The notes under the pieces are model-generated. The model saw nothing but the letters and a program-made list of their open reading frames with translations, searched no databases and had not been told where the DNA came from. Shown piece by piece: positions 1 to 10,935 of a stretch of 64,000 nt of DNA. Source of the DNA: Leptobrachium leishanense (lineage: Eukaryota; Chordata; Amphibia; Anura; Megophryidae); contig CM019067.1 of NCBI GenBank assembly GCA_009667805.1, forward strand, positions 165,465,073-165,529,072, read 5' to 3'. The stretch's first letter is position 1, and the number at the start of each line of letters is the position of its first letter. A program made the position numbers and the translations under genes.

Positions 1-110
1 GTGAATGCCGAATTCACTGCGGGGTCAGCAAATTAAGGGTGCCGAAGTGCTCCAAGGCAGAGAGCGCCGAAATTTCGCTGTAATAACTCCTTTAGTGGGT
101 GATTGATTTG
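1..110 (-). repeat. Fragment of a Harbinger-like MITE
   Basis: Read on the minus strand, this stretch resembles the left arm of the element at 28914-29920: an accgaa-type end, then a shared block around gaccc-gtgaattc-gcattcac. It is cut by the window edge. No coding potential is seen, and 110-221 holds nothing I recognise. Confidence 0.45.
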
Positions 111-281
111 GAAAAGATTATGTAAATTAAATGAAATTAGCCAAGCCCCTGAGCTGAATCCTGCTTATGAAGTGCATTTCTGTAGGAATCACATAGTTGT
201 GGGATTCAGAAACAGCAGATACAGGTCTATTCACTAAAAGGTGAAGCTCACTACAAGTGCTTCAGAGAGGCACTGTCGCCG

Positions 282-1159
282 ATGCTTTTGCGACTTTTTC
301 AATCGGTTGATGGTATTACACACTTGCACCCGCGGACACTAGCCGCCACTATCACGGTGATTCCTAAGCCCGGAAAGGACCACTCTGACTGCAAAAACTA
401 CAGACCTATTTCGCTACTGAATGTAGACACAAAAATTTTGGCAAAGATCCTGGCAACACGGCTCATGCCATATGTCCCTGGCCTGGTTAGACCAGATCAG
501 GTAGGGTTCATGCCTGGCAGGGAGGCCAAGGACGCGACTTCAAGGGCGTTAAATGCTATTACCTTGGCGAAACGCTCGGGACAAGCACTGCTGTTATTTT
601 CGGCCGATGCGGAGAAGGCTTTCGACCGAGTCCGCTGGAAATATCTTTTTGAGGTTTTACGCCTTATGGGTCTCCCTGATGCCTACCTGCACTGGATTGC
701 TGCATTGTATCATAACCCGACCGCTAGAGTTCGTATTAATGGCCCACTATCCACCGAGATCTCCATATACAATGGAACGAGACAAGGCTGTCCTTTATCA
801 CCATTGTTATTCGCTCTTTCCCTAGAACCTTTGCTAGAATCCATACGTTCGGACGCTGATATTTCTGGTATTCGGGGTCGCACACGTGAACACGTGGTAT
901 CTGCATACGCGGATGATTTACTTTTTATGCTCACAAATGTGGAGAGCTCCTTGCCGGCTGTTCTGAGGACGCTTGCCGACTTCGGGGAACACTCCGGCTT
1001 TCGCATAAATGCTGATAAATCGGAATTCCTGGATATTAATCTTCACCTGACAGTGGCCAGCAGACTCAAACAACGTTTTCCGTTTGCTTGGTGCCCGACT
1101 AAGATGAGTTATCTGGGTATATGGTTGACTCCTTTGCATTCCAAACTTTTTGAGTTTAA
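282..1159 (+). pseudogene. L1 ORF2 reverse transcriptase, first half
   Basis: LINE ORF2 copies element RNA into DNA at the target site. This fragment starts within RT and shows the motifs in order: a YRPISLL block, ADAEKAFDRV (motif A, first catalytic Asp), GTRQGCPLSPLLFAL, and SAYADDLLFML (YADD, the catalytic pair). The endonuclease domain and ORF1 are missing because of 5' truncation. The frame is open until the TTAA insertion at 1160; codons read beyond that point come from the insert. The other half resumes at 2404 in a different frame, as expected for a 1244-bp insertion (element plus duplicated TTAA), so transposition and not drift split the gene. Confidence 0.88.
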
Positions 1160-2399
1160 CCACTTCGCTGCTGAGGACGCGCTCAGCGCGTCCTCAGCTG
1201 TCCCGCTGGTATGCGGAGGACGCGCTGAGCGCGTCCTCCCATTGGGGTCAGCGTTCGGCCGGGTTCCGGCCGATCGCTGGCCCCTCCGGTGCGGGCTGAC
1301 ATCCTGGATGTCAGCCCGGCATCCGGACCAGCAGCCGCCAGAATTAGGTGTCATCGCGGGGGCGCGATGACACCTAATTCAGGCGCCCCCCCCCCGCATG
1401 TGCGGAGGAGGCGCCTGAAAGGGAGGGGGGGGAGGTCCTTCGGACCTCTCTCCCTCCCGATCGGCGGCTCTGCGGGGGTTAACCCAGGCATAATTTGGAA
1501 GGGCACAGCCTGCCCTTCCAAATGATGCCTGGCATTAACCCCTGGGGAGCTGGATCGCGAATCGGCGCTGAAAAGCGCCGGTTCGCGATCCTTTCCCGGA
1601 GCTGGCCGACATCTTGGATGTCGGCCAAGCCTCCGGGAACTCCCCCAGAGGACTGGCGTCATCGTGCGTAGCACGATGACGCCAGTCCTAGAGTTAACCC
1701 CTAACTGCCACCAACTGTGGAGATAGGGAGTTCCAATGAACTCCCTATCTCCCGATCCATGGCAGCTAGGGGTTAAATTTTGGTATCGTTGGATCGGCCA
1801 GAGCATGGCCGTTCCAACGATACCAAACATGAAAGTGAAAAATTTAGTAAAAAAAAAAAAAAATGAAAAATAAAACTAAATTTTTTTTTTTAAAAAAATT
1901 AAAAAAAAAAAAAAAAACACTTTTTTTTATTTTTTTTGGTTTGTTAATGCAGCAATATTGTTCCCATTTCAATTATAATGTGAACAATGATGCTGCACTA
2001 ACGATTTCTGTATGCGGTGCGTTTGTTAAAAATAGTGTCATTTTCCCCAAAAAAAAATGTAACGAGACCCCATCTCTAATTATTTTAACAAGTGCACCCC
2101 ATACAAAATATAACCGCAATTGCTCGCATGTTAAAATGTGGAAAAAAACACTTTACACATTGTAAATTATTGAAAATACATATTTTATTGCATTTTTTGT
2201 TATAATATACAGACATGACATAACGTATACATATAATAATGACATATTATGAATCTACCGAGTCTGATGGAAAGAACGATATATAATATGTCTCTGTCAT
2301 ATACTAAAATAAGCCTTCAAAACACGTTTAAACATGATGCGCAAAACAGGTAAAAATGACCTCAGCATAGGGGCGGGAAAAGCCTCAGCAGCGAAAGGG
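1160..2399. mobile_element. piggyBac-like non-autonomous element, copy 1
   Basis: It is flanked by TTAA on both sides (1156-1159, 2400-2403), with terminal repeats CCACTTCGCTGCTGAGG and CCCTTTCGCTGCTGAGG (right end read inward). Ends beginning CCCTTT with a TTAA target are typical of piggyBac-type transposons. The left half (1160-1825) is an ordered run of hairpins. The middle is an A/T homopolymer tract. The right half is AT-rich with a tgcagcaatattgttcccat block shared by all copies. No transposase is encoded; open frames across it are chance or palindrome effects. Deleting it with one TTAA restores continuity of the L1 coding frame. Confidence 0.88.
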
Positions 2400-2403
2400 T
2401 TAA

Positions 2404-3870
2404 TTATAAACCACTTCTGGACTCCTTCCGGACGGATCTTGCAGGATGGAATAGTAAATATATCTCCTGGCTAGGTAGAATCAATGTAATAAAAATGAAT
2501 CTTCTGCCTCGTCTTTTGTATGTCTTCCAAATGGTCCCAATTCCCGTAGCAGCTGAATTCTTCGTGACACTTCGCTCTCTGATCTTAAAATTCATATGGT
2601 CTAAGGGGAAGCCCAGAGTGCGATACGAGACCCTTTGCCGCGCCAGAAGTCGCGGAGGTCTGGCTCTTCCTGACGCCAAACTGTATTTCTATGCCACTCA
2701 GTTGACTCGAGTTCTCGATTGGTCTCTGACATCGGCGGAAAAGCTGTGGCTGGATTTAGAAGAGGAAATCATGGAAACTCCGTTATGGACCCTACCCTGG
2801 ATCCGACCTAGGGACTCAAGGGATCGACAGGCCCAGTGGAGCATCCCCCGAGCAACCCTGCATATATGGAGAAAGATTTGCATGTCTAGGTCTCTGTCGT
2901 CGGCGGTTTCTCCTCTTTTGCCACTACACCACAACCCGGGCTTTCTCCCTGGGGTGTGCTCTGACTTGAAACGCAGACTTGACTTACCAGATAGGATCAC
3001 CGCGCAGTCCTTCCTGAAGGATGGTACGGTACCCCACTTACAGCTGCAGATGGCTCTCCACCACCGACTTTCTTAGAGCAATTTAACTGTGCCCAGATTA
3101 AGTCTTTTCTTCAATCCCTCAACGCTGGATTCAGCCTTACAAGACCCCTACTTCCATTCGAGAACTTCTACAGAATGGGCATCCCACTCGCTAGGAGCAT
3201 ATCCACCCTCTACCGTTTACTACAGGATTCCATTGCTGACCCTCCTCAGTTCCAATCAACGTGGCATGACATTCTAGGAGACTCATTTTCTGACGAAACG
3301 TGGTCTATGACCTATGCATTGTCAAACCGAGGATCTCCGTGGCTGAAATGTGCAGAAAATGCCTATAAGATACTCACTTTGTGGTATTGGACTCCTGAAC
3401 GGATACACTGGTTTCAGCCTACCTCAGACCCCCTCTGCTGGCGCTGCGGATCGGAGGTGGGTAGTTTCCTTCATATTTGGTGGGCTTGCCCTCTCCTTAA
3501 CCCATTCTGGAGGATGGTCCATGATGGGGTCTGCACTATTACGGCATTGGAGGTGACCTTCTCCGCCGCAACTTACCTTTTGTTGCACTTCCCGACGTCC
3601 ATTAAGGCAATGCGAAAATCAGCGGCTTTACGCCTTGTGCTGGCGGCTAGATTGTTGATTCCAGTACACTGGAGGACTGGAATGGTTCCTTCCAAGAGAA
3701 TGTGGGTGAAGGAGGTAGAACGACTACGAGCAGTTGATCGCCTGGTAGCAGTGGAAAGTGGCCAAATAGAGGCCTTCTGTGGCACCTGGCTCTATTGGGA
3801 CGAATATAGGTCTGGAGGTACTAACAACACTACTGCCGACCCCTTGACGGTTGAGGAAGGTGAGATTTGA
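2404..3870 (+). pseudogene. L1 ORF2 reverse transcriptase, C-terminal half, frameshifted
   Basis: This continues the protein of 282-1159. It includes the conserved L1 stretch WLGRINVIKMNLLPRLLYVF shortly after the insertion, the FIWSKGKPR and LALPDAKLYFYATQ blocks, and the C-terminal Cys-containing segment CWRCGSEVGSFLHIWWACP near 3440-3490, a hallmark of L1-clade ORF2. One frameshift lies between about 3045 and 3100: the first part ends at a stop at 3074-3076, while the rest is open in another frame to the TGA at 3868. The copy is dead but only lightly damaged. Confidence 0.85.
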
Positions 3871-4545
3871 GGAGTACGCTGGCCCTCTTTCTTTTAAGTG
3901 ATTCCTGGCCTGCGTCCCCGGCCTGCCCCCAAACGTGCCATGGACAGTACGGATCTGTGTGTGTGTGTTTCCCCCCCCTTTTTTTTTTTTTTCTCTCTCT
4001 CTCTCGCTCTCTTTTTTCTACCTCCCTTTCCATCTGTTTCTCCCACTCCCCCTTTCTTTCTTGTTGACCTCTCTCTCTCTTCTTACTTCATGCTCTCTTC
4101 ATTCTCAATTTTCTCCTTGGAGGCCATGATATTCTTGAAACTTGCCGGATATCACGGTTTGGGTGACTGACCAGAGCTGACATGTCCTAGGCGACATGCC
4201 GATTACTTGACACTGAATGGCCCGGCCTTGGCCCGATTACCCAGATCTTATGAATGCCTCCGAATTGTACCACACTTCTTGATATCTGTCTCCCCTTTTA
4301 TGTATCATATTTTAATGCAATGCTTTATTTCTCTTTCTGTATTTGTTACTCTTTAATAAAATCAAAATTTTGAATAAAAGAAAAAAAAAAAAAAGGTGAA
4401 GCTCAGGAAAATTGGCAGGAGAAGAGAACAATCTAGGCCAAATAGCCGATTTGGAAAGTAAGAAAATGGGAGAATTTTTCTGGCTTGACTATTTTGATCT
4501 AGATTTTTCACTTCTCCTGAGTTTCACCTTTATTGAATAGACCTG

Positions 4546-6482
4546 TAAGGGAGCACACTGATTTACCAATTACAAAAAAAATACATGTGTTTGTAGGTGA
4601 GGAGGTAGAATTTCCCAGACTCGTATTTAACTAAGAAAAATTTGCTAAATATAGCAAATAAATAATGGCTGCAAATTAGAAAATAATTCTTGTTTTAACA
4701 TGCTGAATTGATTAAGGTAAAGTTAGGTTACACTCCAGTGTTTTTTTTATCTGCAGCTACTTTGCAGACTTGCCCATTGAGCCCAGTAACTAATCTAGCT
4801 GTATTTTTACAGTATTTAATTTTCTTATGGACCTGAATTCTCTATTCTAATTAACAAAACTATAAAATTCAACCTGAGGTGTAAAAATGTTCCTAAATCT
4901 CACATTTTTAATTGACGCTTTCAGCTTACATTGGATATAATTCATAATTAATTTTCAATATGTGTGACTAATTAAATTAGTGCATTAAGATGTCTTTTCA
5001 AGCACAGTAGATACTGTGTCACTGCACTAATAAGAGTATATTTGTACTTTGAGGTATGTGGGTACTTTTGCAGAAAAAAATAACAATAATAGACTAATAA
5101 AAGGTTTATGCTGTTTGCGAATTTGCTTTTTTTTGCAGAGCAAGCTGAAGAAAATCAAGGCTTGACAGTATTGAATTTTTGTTTTTTATTTTCATTTCTA
5201 TAACTATGTAATAAAAGTTGAACTGGAATAATTATTATTTTCAAAGTAATGTTTCTAAAAATGTGCTGCTGTTAACATATCTATACAAAGCCTTCTATTA
5301 TTATATTTAGTATTTTTTTATTGTTGTTAGACACTTCAATGATTTTTTTATATTTAAATGCACCAAACATTTGCATCTCTTATGTAGTGTACCAATTCTG
5401 TATAAAGAAATAATGATAGCATGCATACTATAATATATTAAAACAACATCAATGCAGGAACCTATACCATTTAAAGTAGCATTTATAATTAATGGGAAAC
5501 CTCAACAATAACATTATATTATGCAAAGTAAACAAATAATTCCCAATCTCCCTCCACACTTCATCTGTGGCCCCTACATAATCCCACACATGTAAACTCA
5601 CACCAAGATTACGGCTGGGATGCACTGGGCACAATGGAGTCTTATGGACTCCGGGAATCAGTACCAACAGTGGCGTGCAGTGCTGCTACAGGTATCACTC
5701 TGCACCTCTACTTCCCTCCTGGATCACAATCTAATAAAGTGCCTACCCACAGAATAGGTGTGGTAAAAGGGAGATGGTATACAAAACAATAGATACTGGG
5801 CTAAGTAGAAAAATAGATTAAAACGTAATTTATTAATGAACGAATAAAAACAAATGAACACAAATAATACAATTGCAAGTCAAAGGAAAAGTGTCAACTA
5901 GTGACAGACATGCATGAAAAAAATAATAAAAATATATAAATAAACTTGTATTCAGAAAGAGATGCATAAACAGATAGGAAGAGAGAAGAGTGGATTAACA
6001 GAAGGACAGACAAACAAAGCTCTTCCCTCCCCTCCCTCCATACTCACCAGATTCTTGCTTCTTCCAGCTCTCCCAGCTGCTCCTCTTGCTGGCTGTTTCC
6101 CGGCTGCCCGGCATCAGCAGAGCAGGGTCTTCCGGTCACATGACCAGTCACTGCTTCAGAGCCAGTGCAGCACAGGGGTTACTGGACCTCTGTGCTGCTA
6201 AAATGCTGAAATCTGTGCAGTGCAGGCGGCATTATGTGTTGCCTGTCACAGGGACATGCAGGGCCAGTTCCCTGCTCCTCACAAGAAAAGGAGATCAAAG
6301 GGATCTGGGCACACCCCACGGGCCCCAGGTCGGTGTCTGAAATGCCTGACCAGTCAGTCCGCCCCTATTGAAATGCTCTGCGAAAAGTCTTGGTATCCTA
6401 ACCAGGGCTTGAGTCCGGCGGGAACGAGCAGGAACGGCGTTCCCGCACTTCTCCCGCTGTGGGAACGCAGGTTCCTGCTGTG
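4546..6482. other. Intergenic, old repeat remnants, no gene
   Basis: From 4546 to about 5650 I see AT-rich sequence without recognisable features. At about 5668 a hAT-like end (CAGTGGCGTGCAGTG) appears, followed by GC-richer sequence to 6420. Around 6410 the string cagggcttgagtccggcggg looks like another hAT-type terminus, with a short hairpin (gggaacg/cgttccc) before the provirus. No reading frame here has support as a gene. Confidence 0.5.
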
Positions 6483-6986
6483 GCCCTGAAGTGGAATCAG
6501 GCTGGAAGATGGTCGTTATTATGAGCCAAGCGGCCATCTTGTTCAGAATATTGGTTCACTTGCAAATAACTAGATAGATTTCACTAGACATTAGAATGAA
6601 GCTTACATAGAATTTTAGGAATGTGGTAGATTAGCAGAGAAGCAATAAAACTGAGGGAAAATCCGGCCAGCTCTTGGCACGGAAAGACAGGATGACAAAT
6701 GGATACTGCAAGGTCACTGAGACCTGCAGAGAGACAAAGAGAGCGTAGAAACCAGAACATGCTTTATCTGTACCAAAATAAACATAGTCTTTAGGGAGGT
6801 GGGCAAGGCCCGGATTGAGTGTGGCAGCAAATCACAAACTGTCAGACTAACATGAAGCTTGCCAATTTACGGTCAATGTATGGAATTCCTTTGTACTAAC
6901 AATGGGAGATATTAACCCACGTGGGGTGGAATAAAGTGTCATCGGGAGGTGGGCTAATTGGGATGTACCTAATTATGTATTTGGGG

Positions 6987-6993
6987 TATAAAA
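6987..6993 (+). promoter_or_regulatory. TATA box of the 5' LTR
   Basis: TATAAAA lies within a short GC palindrome (ggggtataaaacccc) in the LTR, about 30 bp upstream of the likely start of R. The same box is kept in the 3' LTR at 22863-22869. Confidence 0.75.
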
Positions 6994-7064
6994 CCCCTTG
7001 TCGGGGGGGAGACGGGGCTCACTCTTTGCGATTCAATCCTGTGTGAGCATTTGTGTGACGACAC

Positions 7065-7070
7065 AATAAA
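7065..7070 (+). promoter_or_regulatory. LTR polyadenylation signal
   Basis: AATAAA lies about 75 bp downstream of the TATA box, in the usual R-region position; the 3' LTR copy is at 22941-22946. An AATAAA also occurs further upstream in U3, which is less likely to be used. Confidence 0.65.
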
Positions 7071-7163
7071 GTTTGCCTTAGCTGAAGAGACTCGTGTTCA
7101 GACAATCCTTGCTTGTGTCCGGTCCGACGCCGTCCTGAAGTGAACCTAGTGATTCCGGTTACA

Positions 7164-8258
7164 TTTCTTGGGGGCTCGATAGCCGGGATACGGGCCCTTT
7201 GCCGGCATAGGCAACGGCTGCTGAACACTGTAGCGGTTGACTGCAGGTGCGAGTGATCCCGTCGGTTGGGCGTCCGTTGAAGGTGAGCTGACATCTGCAG
7301 GCGTCAAGCAGGATTTCCTGTTCAGTGGACCTCGTCTCGTCCCAAACGGACCCCCGGCCCGGGAAGCTGGGACACCACCGAGTCTGAGGAAACAGCGAGC
7401 AGCGCGGCGATAGGTAAAGTGTCTTCTGTGTTTGTATGTGTATCAGAGATACCGGTATAAAGGGAAACGTCCGACCGTAAGTCAGATAAGGAGACCCGCG
7501 GCCACGGTCTCGTTAGCATATTGAACCCGCCGCACATAGCACGCGGCCAGAAAGTGGCCAGCGCGTGTCTGGACCCGGGGAATCAAATGTTAACCAAAGG
7601 GTAGTTCTGTAAGAGAGGGAGAAAGTAGCCACGTGGAGTTGCATAGTCATAGTCAGTGTTTGTAAACAGAGCTACTGCACGTGGACCAGGAAAGGAGGAG
7701 GGATTTCTGTGACTGGGCTGAGAGCCCTGAGTAAGTGCTAGTGTGTACGTTGTGTAGTGAAGAGGGCCAATTGAGGTCAGTGGTAGCTGCAGAGATAGTG
7801 GTGCCGGGTGGGTAGATTGCCCATAGGCAAATTGGAATTGCAGACGGGAGTGTTGTTATAGAACGGGGTGCACATAGTCACAAGCAGGCAAGAGTTAGAG
7901 TTCAATTAACGGGGTATAAGGAGCCAAAAGGAGGGACGGCGTGCCCTCGGCTAGTAGAAAGAGTTGAATTGTTTATGTTTTGTTTTGTGCTGAAAGTATC
8001 TGGTACAGTACGTGCTGTGAGTGATTTGAATGCTGTGAGTGAACGAGCGCTACTCGCCCTGCGAGAAAGCAAACTTGAGAGCGGACTCCCGAAGTACGTT
8101 TCCGGCTCAGGCGACTGCAGTTCGGCTACTGACGGAGGAAGCGGTTCAGACATGTGAGAATTGTTGGCTGAAGTACCAGACAGTAAATTCTAAGTGCTTT
8201 TGCTAAAAAGTTGTATTGGCATTGTAAAGAGCTTACTAGTTTTCTGAGAAGAGTAACA
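7164..8258 (+). other. Proviral leader with candidate primer-binding site
   Basis: About 1.1 kb separates the LTR from gag. Five bases after the LTR, 7169-7178 reads TGGGGGCTCG, the first ten bases of a proline-tRNA primer-binding site as used by gammaretroviruses. The following bases (atagccgggat) look like the expected continuation with a small insertion. The remainder is GC-rich, has no supported reading frame, and presumably holds the packaging signal and splice donor; I could not place these. Confidence 0.6.
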
Positions 8259-10070
8259 ATGGGTAACGGGTCATCCAAACCCAGTAAGGTTAAGAAGGGT
8301 GAGACGCCCTTAGAGTATATGGTGCGGAATTTTGAAGCGTTATATACAATGCATGATTATGGTGTGGAGTTAACTAAGGAGAAGCTAACATTAATGTGTA
8401 CAATTGTGTGGCCACTGTTAGTTTCTGAATGGCCAGAGCAGGGGTCAATGGACCCCGAGCTAATACAGAGAGTGCATTCCCAAGTCACCGGGAAATGCGG
8501 ACATCCTGAACAGTACCCGTATATAGATATATGGAGATACTGTGTAAAAGATAAAAGTCATTTTATAATGTTGGCGGGACAACACAAGAAGCAGGTACCA
8601 CCAAATAATAAAGAAAAAGAGAGATCGGTGTTGGTAGAACACCCAGAGGAAGGTGACTCCTTGCCCCCGCCATACCCGTCATGTTACGGGGCAGCTAGAG
8701 AAGCTCTGAGTGCTGCGATTGCGTGGGCGGAGAGGGGGGAGCAGGCAGCTGCTACTTCCCGGCCGGCTCCCTTCGCTCCATCACGCGGGGTTGTGGAAGA
8801 AGAGCAGGGGGCGGCGGGTGGAGGAGACAGAGAGGCCCCACCAGGAAAAATTTAAATGCCCGATGGGAGTGTATACAAATTAGTAGCCCAGGAGGATAGC
8901 GATAATGAGGGTGAAGATGAGAAACAAGGGGTTACCACTCGGCAAGCGAATAATATACATAAACCCCGTGAGCCATATCAGCATAATCCCTATCAAATGC
9001 CCCTACGAGAAGTGCCAGGTCCTTTACTGGCAAATGGAGCTCCTGGGCCAGTGCAATACACATATGTCCCATTCACGACAACAGATCTTTTCAACTGGAA
9101 AACACACACACCACTGTACTCCACTAATCCCGCAGCAGTGGCCAGTATGATAGAGTCAGTAATGCTTACACATAACCCCACATGGGCAGATTGTCAGCAA
9201 TTAATGTTGACAATGTTTACCACAGAGGAAAGAGCCCGGATAAATAGTAGCGCGCAAAAGATTTTACTTGCCCAAGCTGTAGCAGATGCTAAGCCCCAGC
9301 CAGAAGCGTGGGCAGAGGAACACTACCCCAAAACAGATCCCAAGTGGCCGTATAGCACCACGGAGGGTATTGCCCACCTCCAGACGTACAGAACAGCAGT
9401 AATAATGGGTGTTAAAGTGGGAGGGAAGAAACCCACAAACATGGGAAAAATAGCGGATGTGGTACAAGAATCTAAAGAGTCTCCAAGTGCATTTTTGGAA
9501 AGATTACTAGATGCATATAGGATGTATAGTCCTATAGATCCGGAGGCAGTGGAGAATCAGAGGTTAATTAATTCTTCTTTTGTGGGACAGTCACAGAGGG
9601 ATATACGGAATAAAATACAGAGATTAGATGGGTTTTTGGGAAAAGGTATTAGCGAATTGGTAGAGATTGCTAATAAAGTGTATCATAACCGGGATCTAGA
9701 GGAAAAACGGGAGGAGATAAAGAGACAGAGAGGACACACAGGTGTTGTGGGTTATATGGGAAATGGTGGAGGACGAGGTGGCCCGGACAGAGGGAGAGCA
9801 AGGGGTAGGGGGGCTTGAGGAAGAGGTAGGGGAGCCCCTAGGGAACCCCTGGGACCCAACCAGTGCACCTGGTGCCGGGGTGAAGGTCACTGGAAAAACG
9901 ACTGTCCTGCATTTTTGGCTAAATTTGGGGGACAAGGAGAGGTTGGGGAGTCGGGAGGTCAAGGCCCCAATGGTCAGGTAACAGACGGCAGATATAAGAG
10001 AAATAAGGGTGTCGGAGCAGGGTTTGTGGGATTGGCGGGAACGTCATTTGAGGGGCAGGATGCATATTGA
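8259..10070 (+). pseudogene. gag: Retroviral gag with two in-frame stops
   Basis: The structural polyprotein starts at MGNGSSKPSK, whose Gly2 is a typical N-myristoylation site for membrane targeting. Matrix follows, then a PPPY late-domain motif at 8664-8675, then a capsid with the conserved major-homology-type stretch ESPSAFLERLLDAYR near 9477-9522. A basic Gly/Arg-rich segment follows, and one CCHC zinc knuckle in nucleocapsid (CTWCRGEGHWKNDC, from 9864). Two stops break the frame: TAA at 8853-8855 between the matrix-side region and capsid, and TGA at 9816-9818 just before the knuckle. Both halves stay in one frame, so these are point nonsense changes. The natural end is probably the TGA at 10068-10070. 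Confidence 0.88.
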
Positions 10071-10935
10071 CAAGGACCTGGGCCCATCCCGCTCGGTAAC
10101 CACGAGCCCACGGTCACTATGAGAGTGGGAAATAAAGATGAAATTTTTATGGTTGACACCGGTGCCGAATATTCTGTTGTAACACAGCAAATTGCTCCCC
10201 CAATGGGAAATGAAGTTGATATTATGGGAGCAATGGGGGTGTCTGCTAAGTACCCCTTCCTTGCTTCTCGAAAATGTAGTGTGGGTGGGCATAATGTTGA
10301 ACATGAATTTTTGTATATGCCCGAATGTCCCATCCAGCTCCTGGGGCGGGATATCCTTTGCAAATTGCAAGCCCAAATTACGTTTCTTCCCGGGGGACAC
10401 ACTCAATTAGACCTGCCTGAGAGTGGCAGCTCTGCTCGGCAGTACAACCCAGCCAGCCAGAACCCCCGATCTGTGAAAATTGCAGTAATTATGCCGAGAG
10501 AGGAAGAATTGCGTACAGCACCAACGCCGCTGGCAAGCCCGGACCCGTACACACTACTCCTTAAAATTCATGGGGTGTGGGCGGAGGAAAATCCACCCGG
10601 ACTAGGTGTAAACATCCCCCCCGTATACGTCGATTTAAAACCTGGTGCAACACCTGTGGCTTTAAGACAATATCATATCCCACAAAAAGCCAAGCAGAAT
10701 ATTCAAACACATTTACAGAGACTTAAAGATCACGGCATACTAAAATTATGCGTGTCACCTTGGAACACACCCCTGTTGCCAGTACTGAAAGAGGGCACAA
10801 AAGAGTACCGCCCGGTCCACGATTTACGAGCTGTCAAAGAAGCCACAGTAACCCTACACCCTGTGGTTCCCAATCCATACAATTTGCTGGGGTTAATTCC
10901 CGGAGATACAAAATATTACACGGTGCTTGATTTAA
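10071..10935 (+). pseudogene. pol: pro-pol, protease and first part of reverse transcriptase
   Basis: The reading frame continues directly after the gag TGA in the same frame, the arrangement of gammaretroviruses, which make Gag-Pol by stop-codon readthrough. The aspartic protease shows the active-site D-T-G at 10155-10163 within MVDTGAEYSVV and the C-terminal LLGRDILCKL block. RT begins near 10620 with VDLKPGATPVALRQY and continues through the fingers (DHGILK, SPWNTPLLPVLK, YRPVHDLRAV). Coding stops inside catalytic motif A, where a TTAA-target element has inserted at 10936. Nothing else in this part is broken. Confidence 0.9.

Larger units (their letters stand above)
251..4390 (+). mobile_element. 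L1/Tx1-type LINE, 5'-truncated, interrupted by a piggyBac-like element
   Basis: A non-LTR retrotransposon copy begins inside the reverse-transcriptase region and runs to an A-rich 3' end preceded by AATAAA. It is flanked by a 15-bp target duplication (AAAAGGTGAAGCTCA at 236-250 and 4391-4405). The 3' untranslated part (3870-4380) is CT-rich. The second L1 at 11830-13974 is a relative: it shares the protein C-terminal layout and the CT-rich tail. The element landed in the arm of a MITE and was later hit by a TTAA-target transposon at 1160-2399. Confidence 0.9.
222..4545. mobile_element. Harbinger-like MITE split by an L1 insertion
   Basis: The two ends are an inverted repeat of about 30 bp: CAGGTCTATTCACTAAAAGG at 222-241, and its near reverse complement ending at 4545. 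With the L1 and one target copy removed, about 170 bp of largely self-complementary sequence remain, with arms around tctaggccaaatagcc and gactattttgatctaga. Flanking TA is present on both sides. The related element at 46669-46870 has the same CAGG ends and a clear 3-bp ATA target duplication, so I group both with PIF/Harbinger-type MITEs. It is non-coding and serves here as host of the nested L1. Confidence 0.7.
6487..7163 (+). repeat. 5' LTR of the provirus
   Basis: The 677-bp LTR begins TGAAGTGG and ends GGTTACA. U3 runs to the promoter; a TATAAAA box is at 6987-6993 and the AATAAA signal at 7065-7070, so R probably starts near 7015. It is uninterrupted and gives the empty-site reference for the insertion in the 3' LTR: the string aacatagtcttt at 6781-6792 is split there at 19865/22660. 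Confidence 0.95.

Noticed and set aside
8856..9818. Gag capsid region as a separate gene starting at 8856
   Set aside because: The ATG directly follows an in-frame TAA in continuous gag; it is the remainder of a gag broken by a nonsense change.
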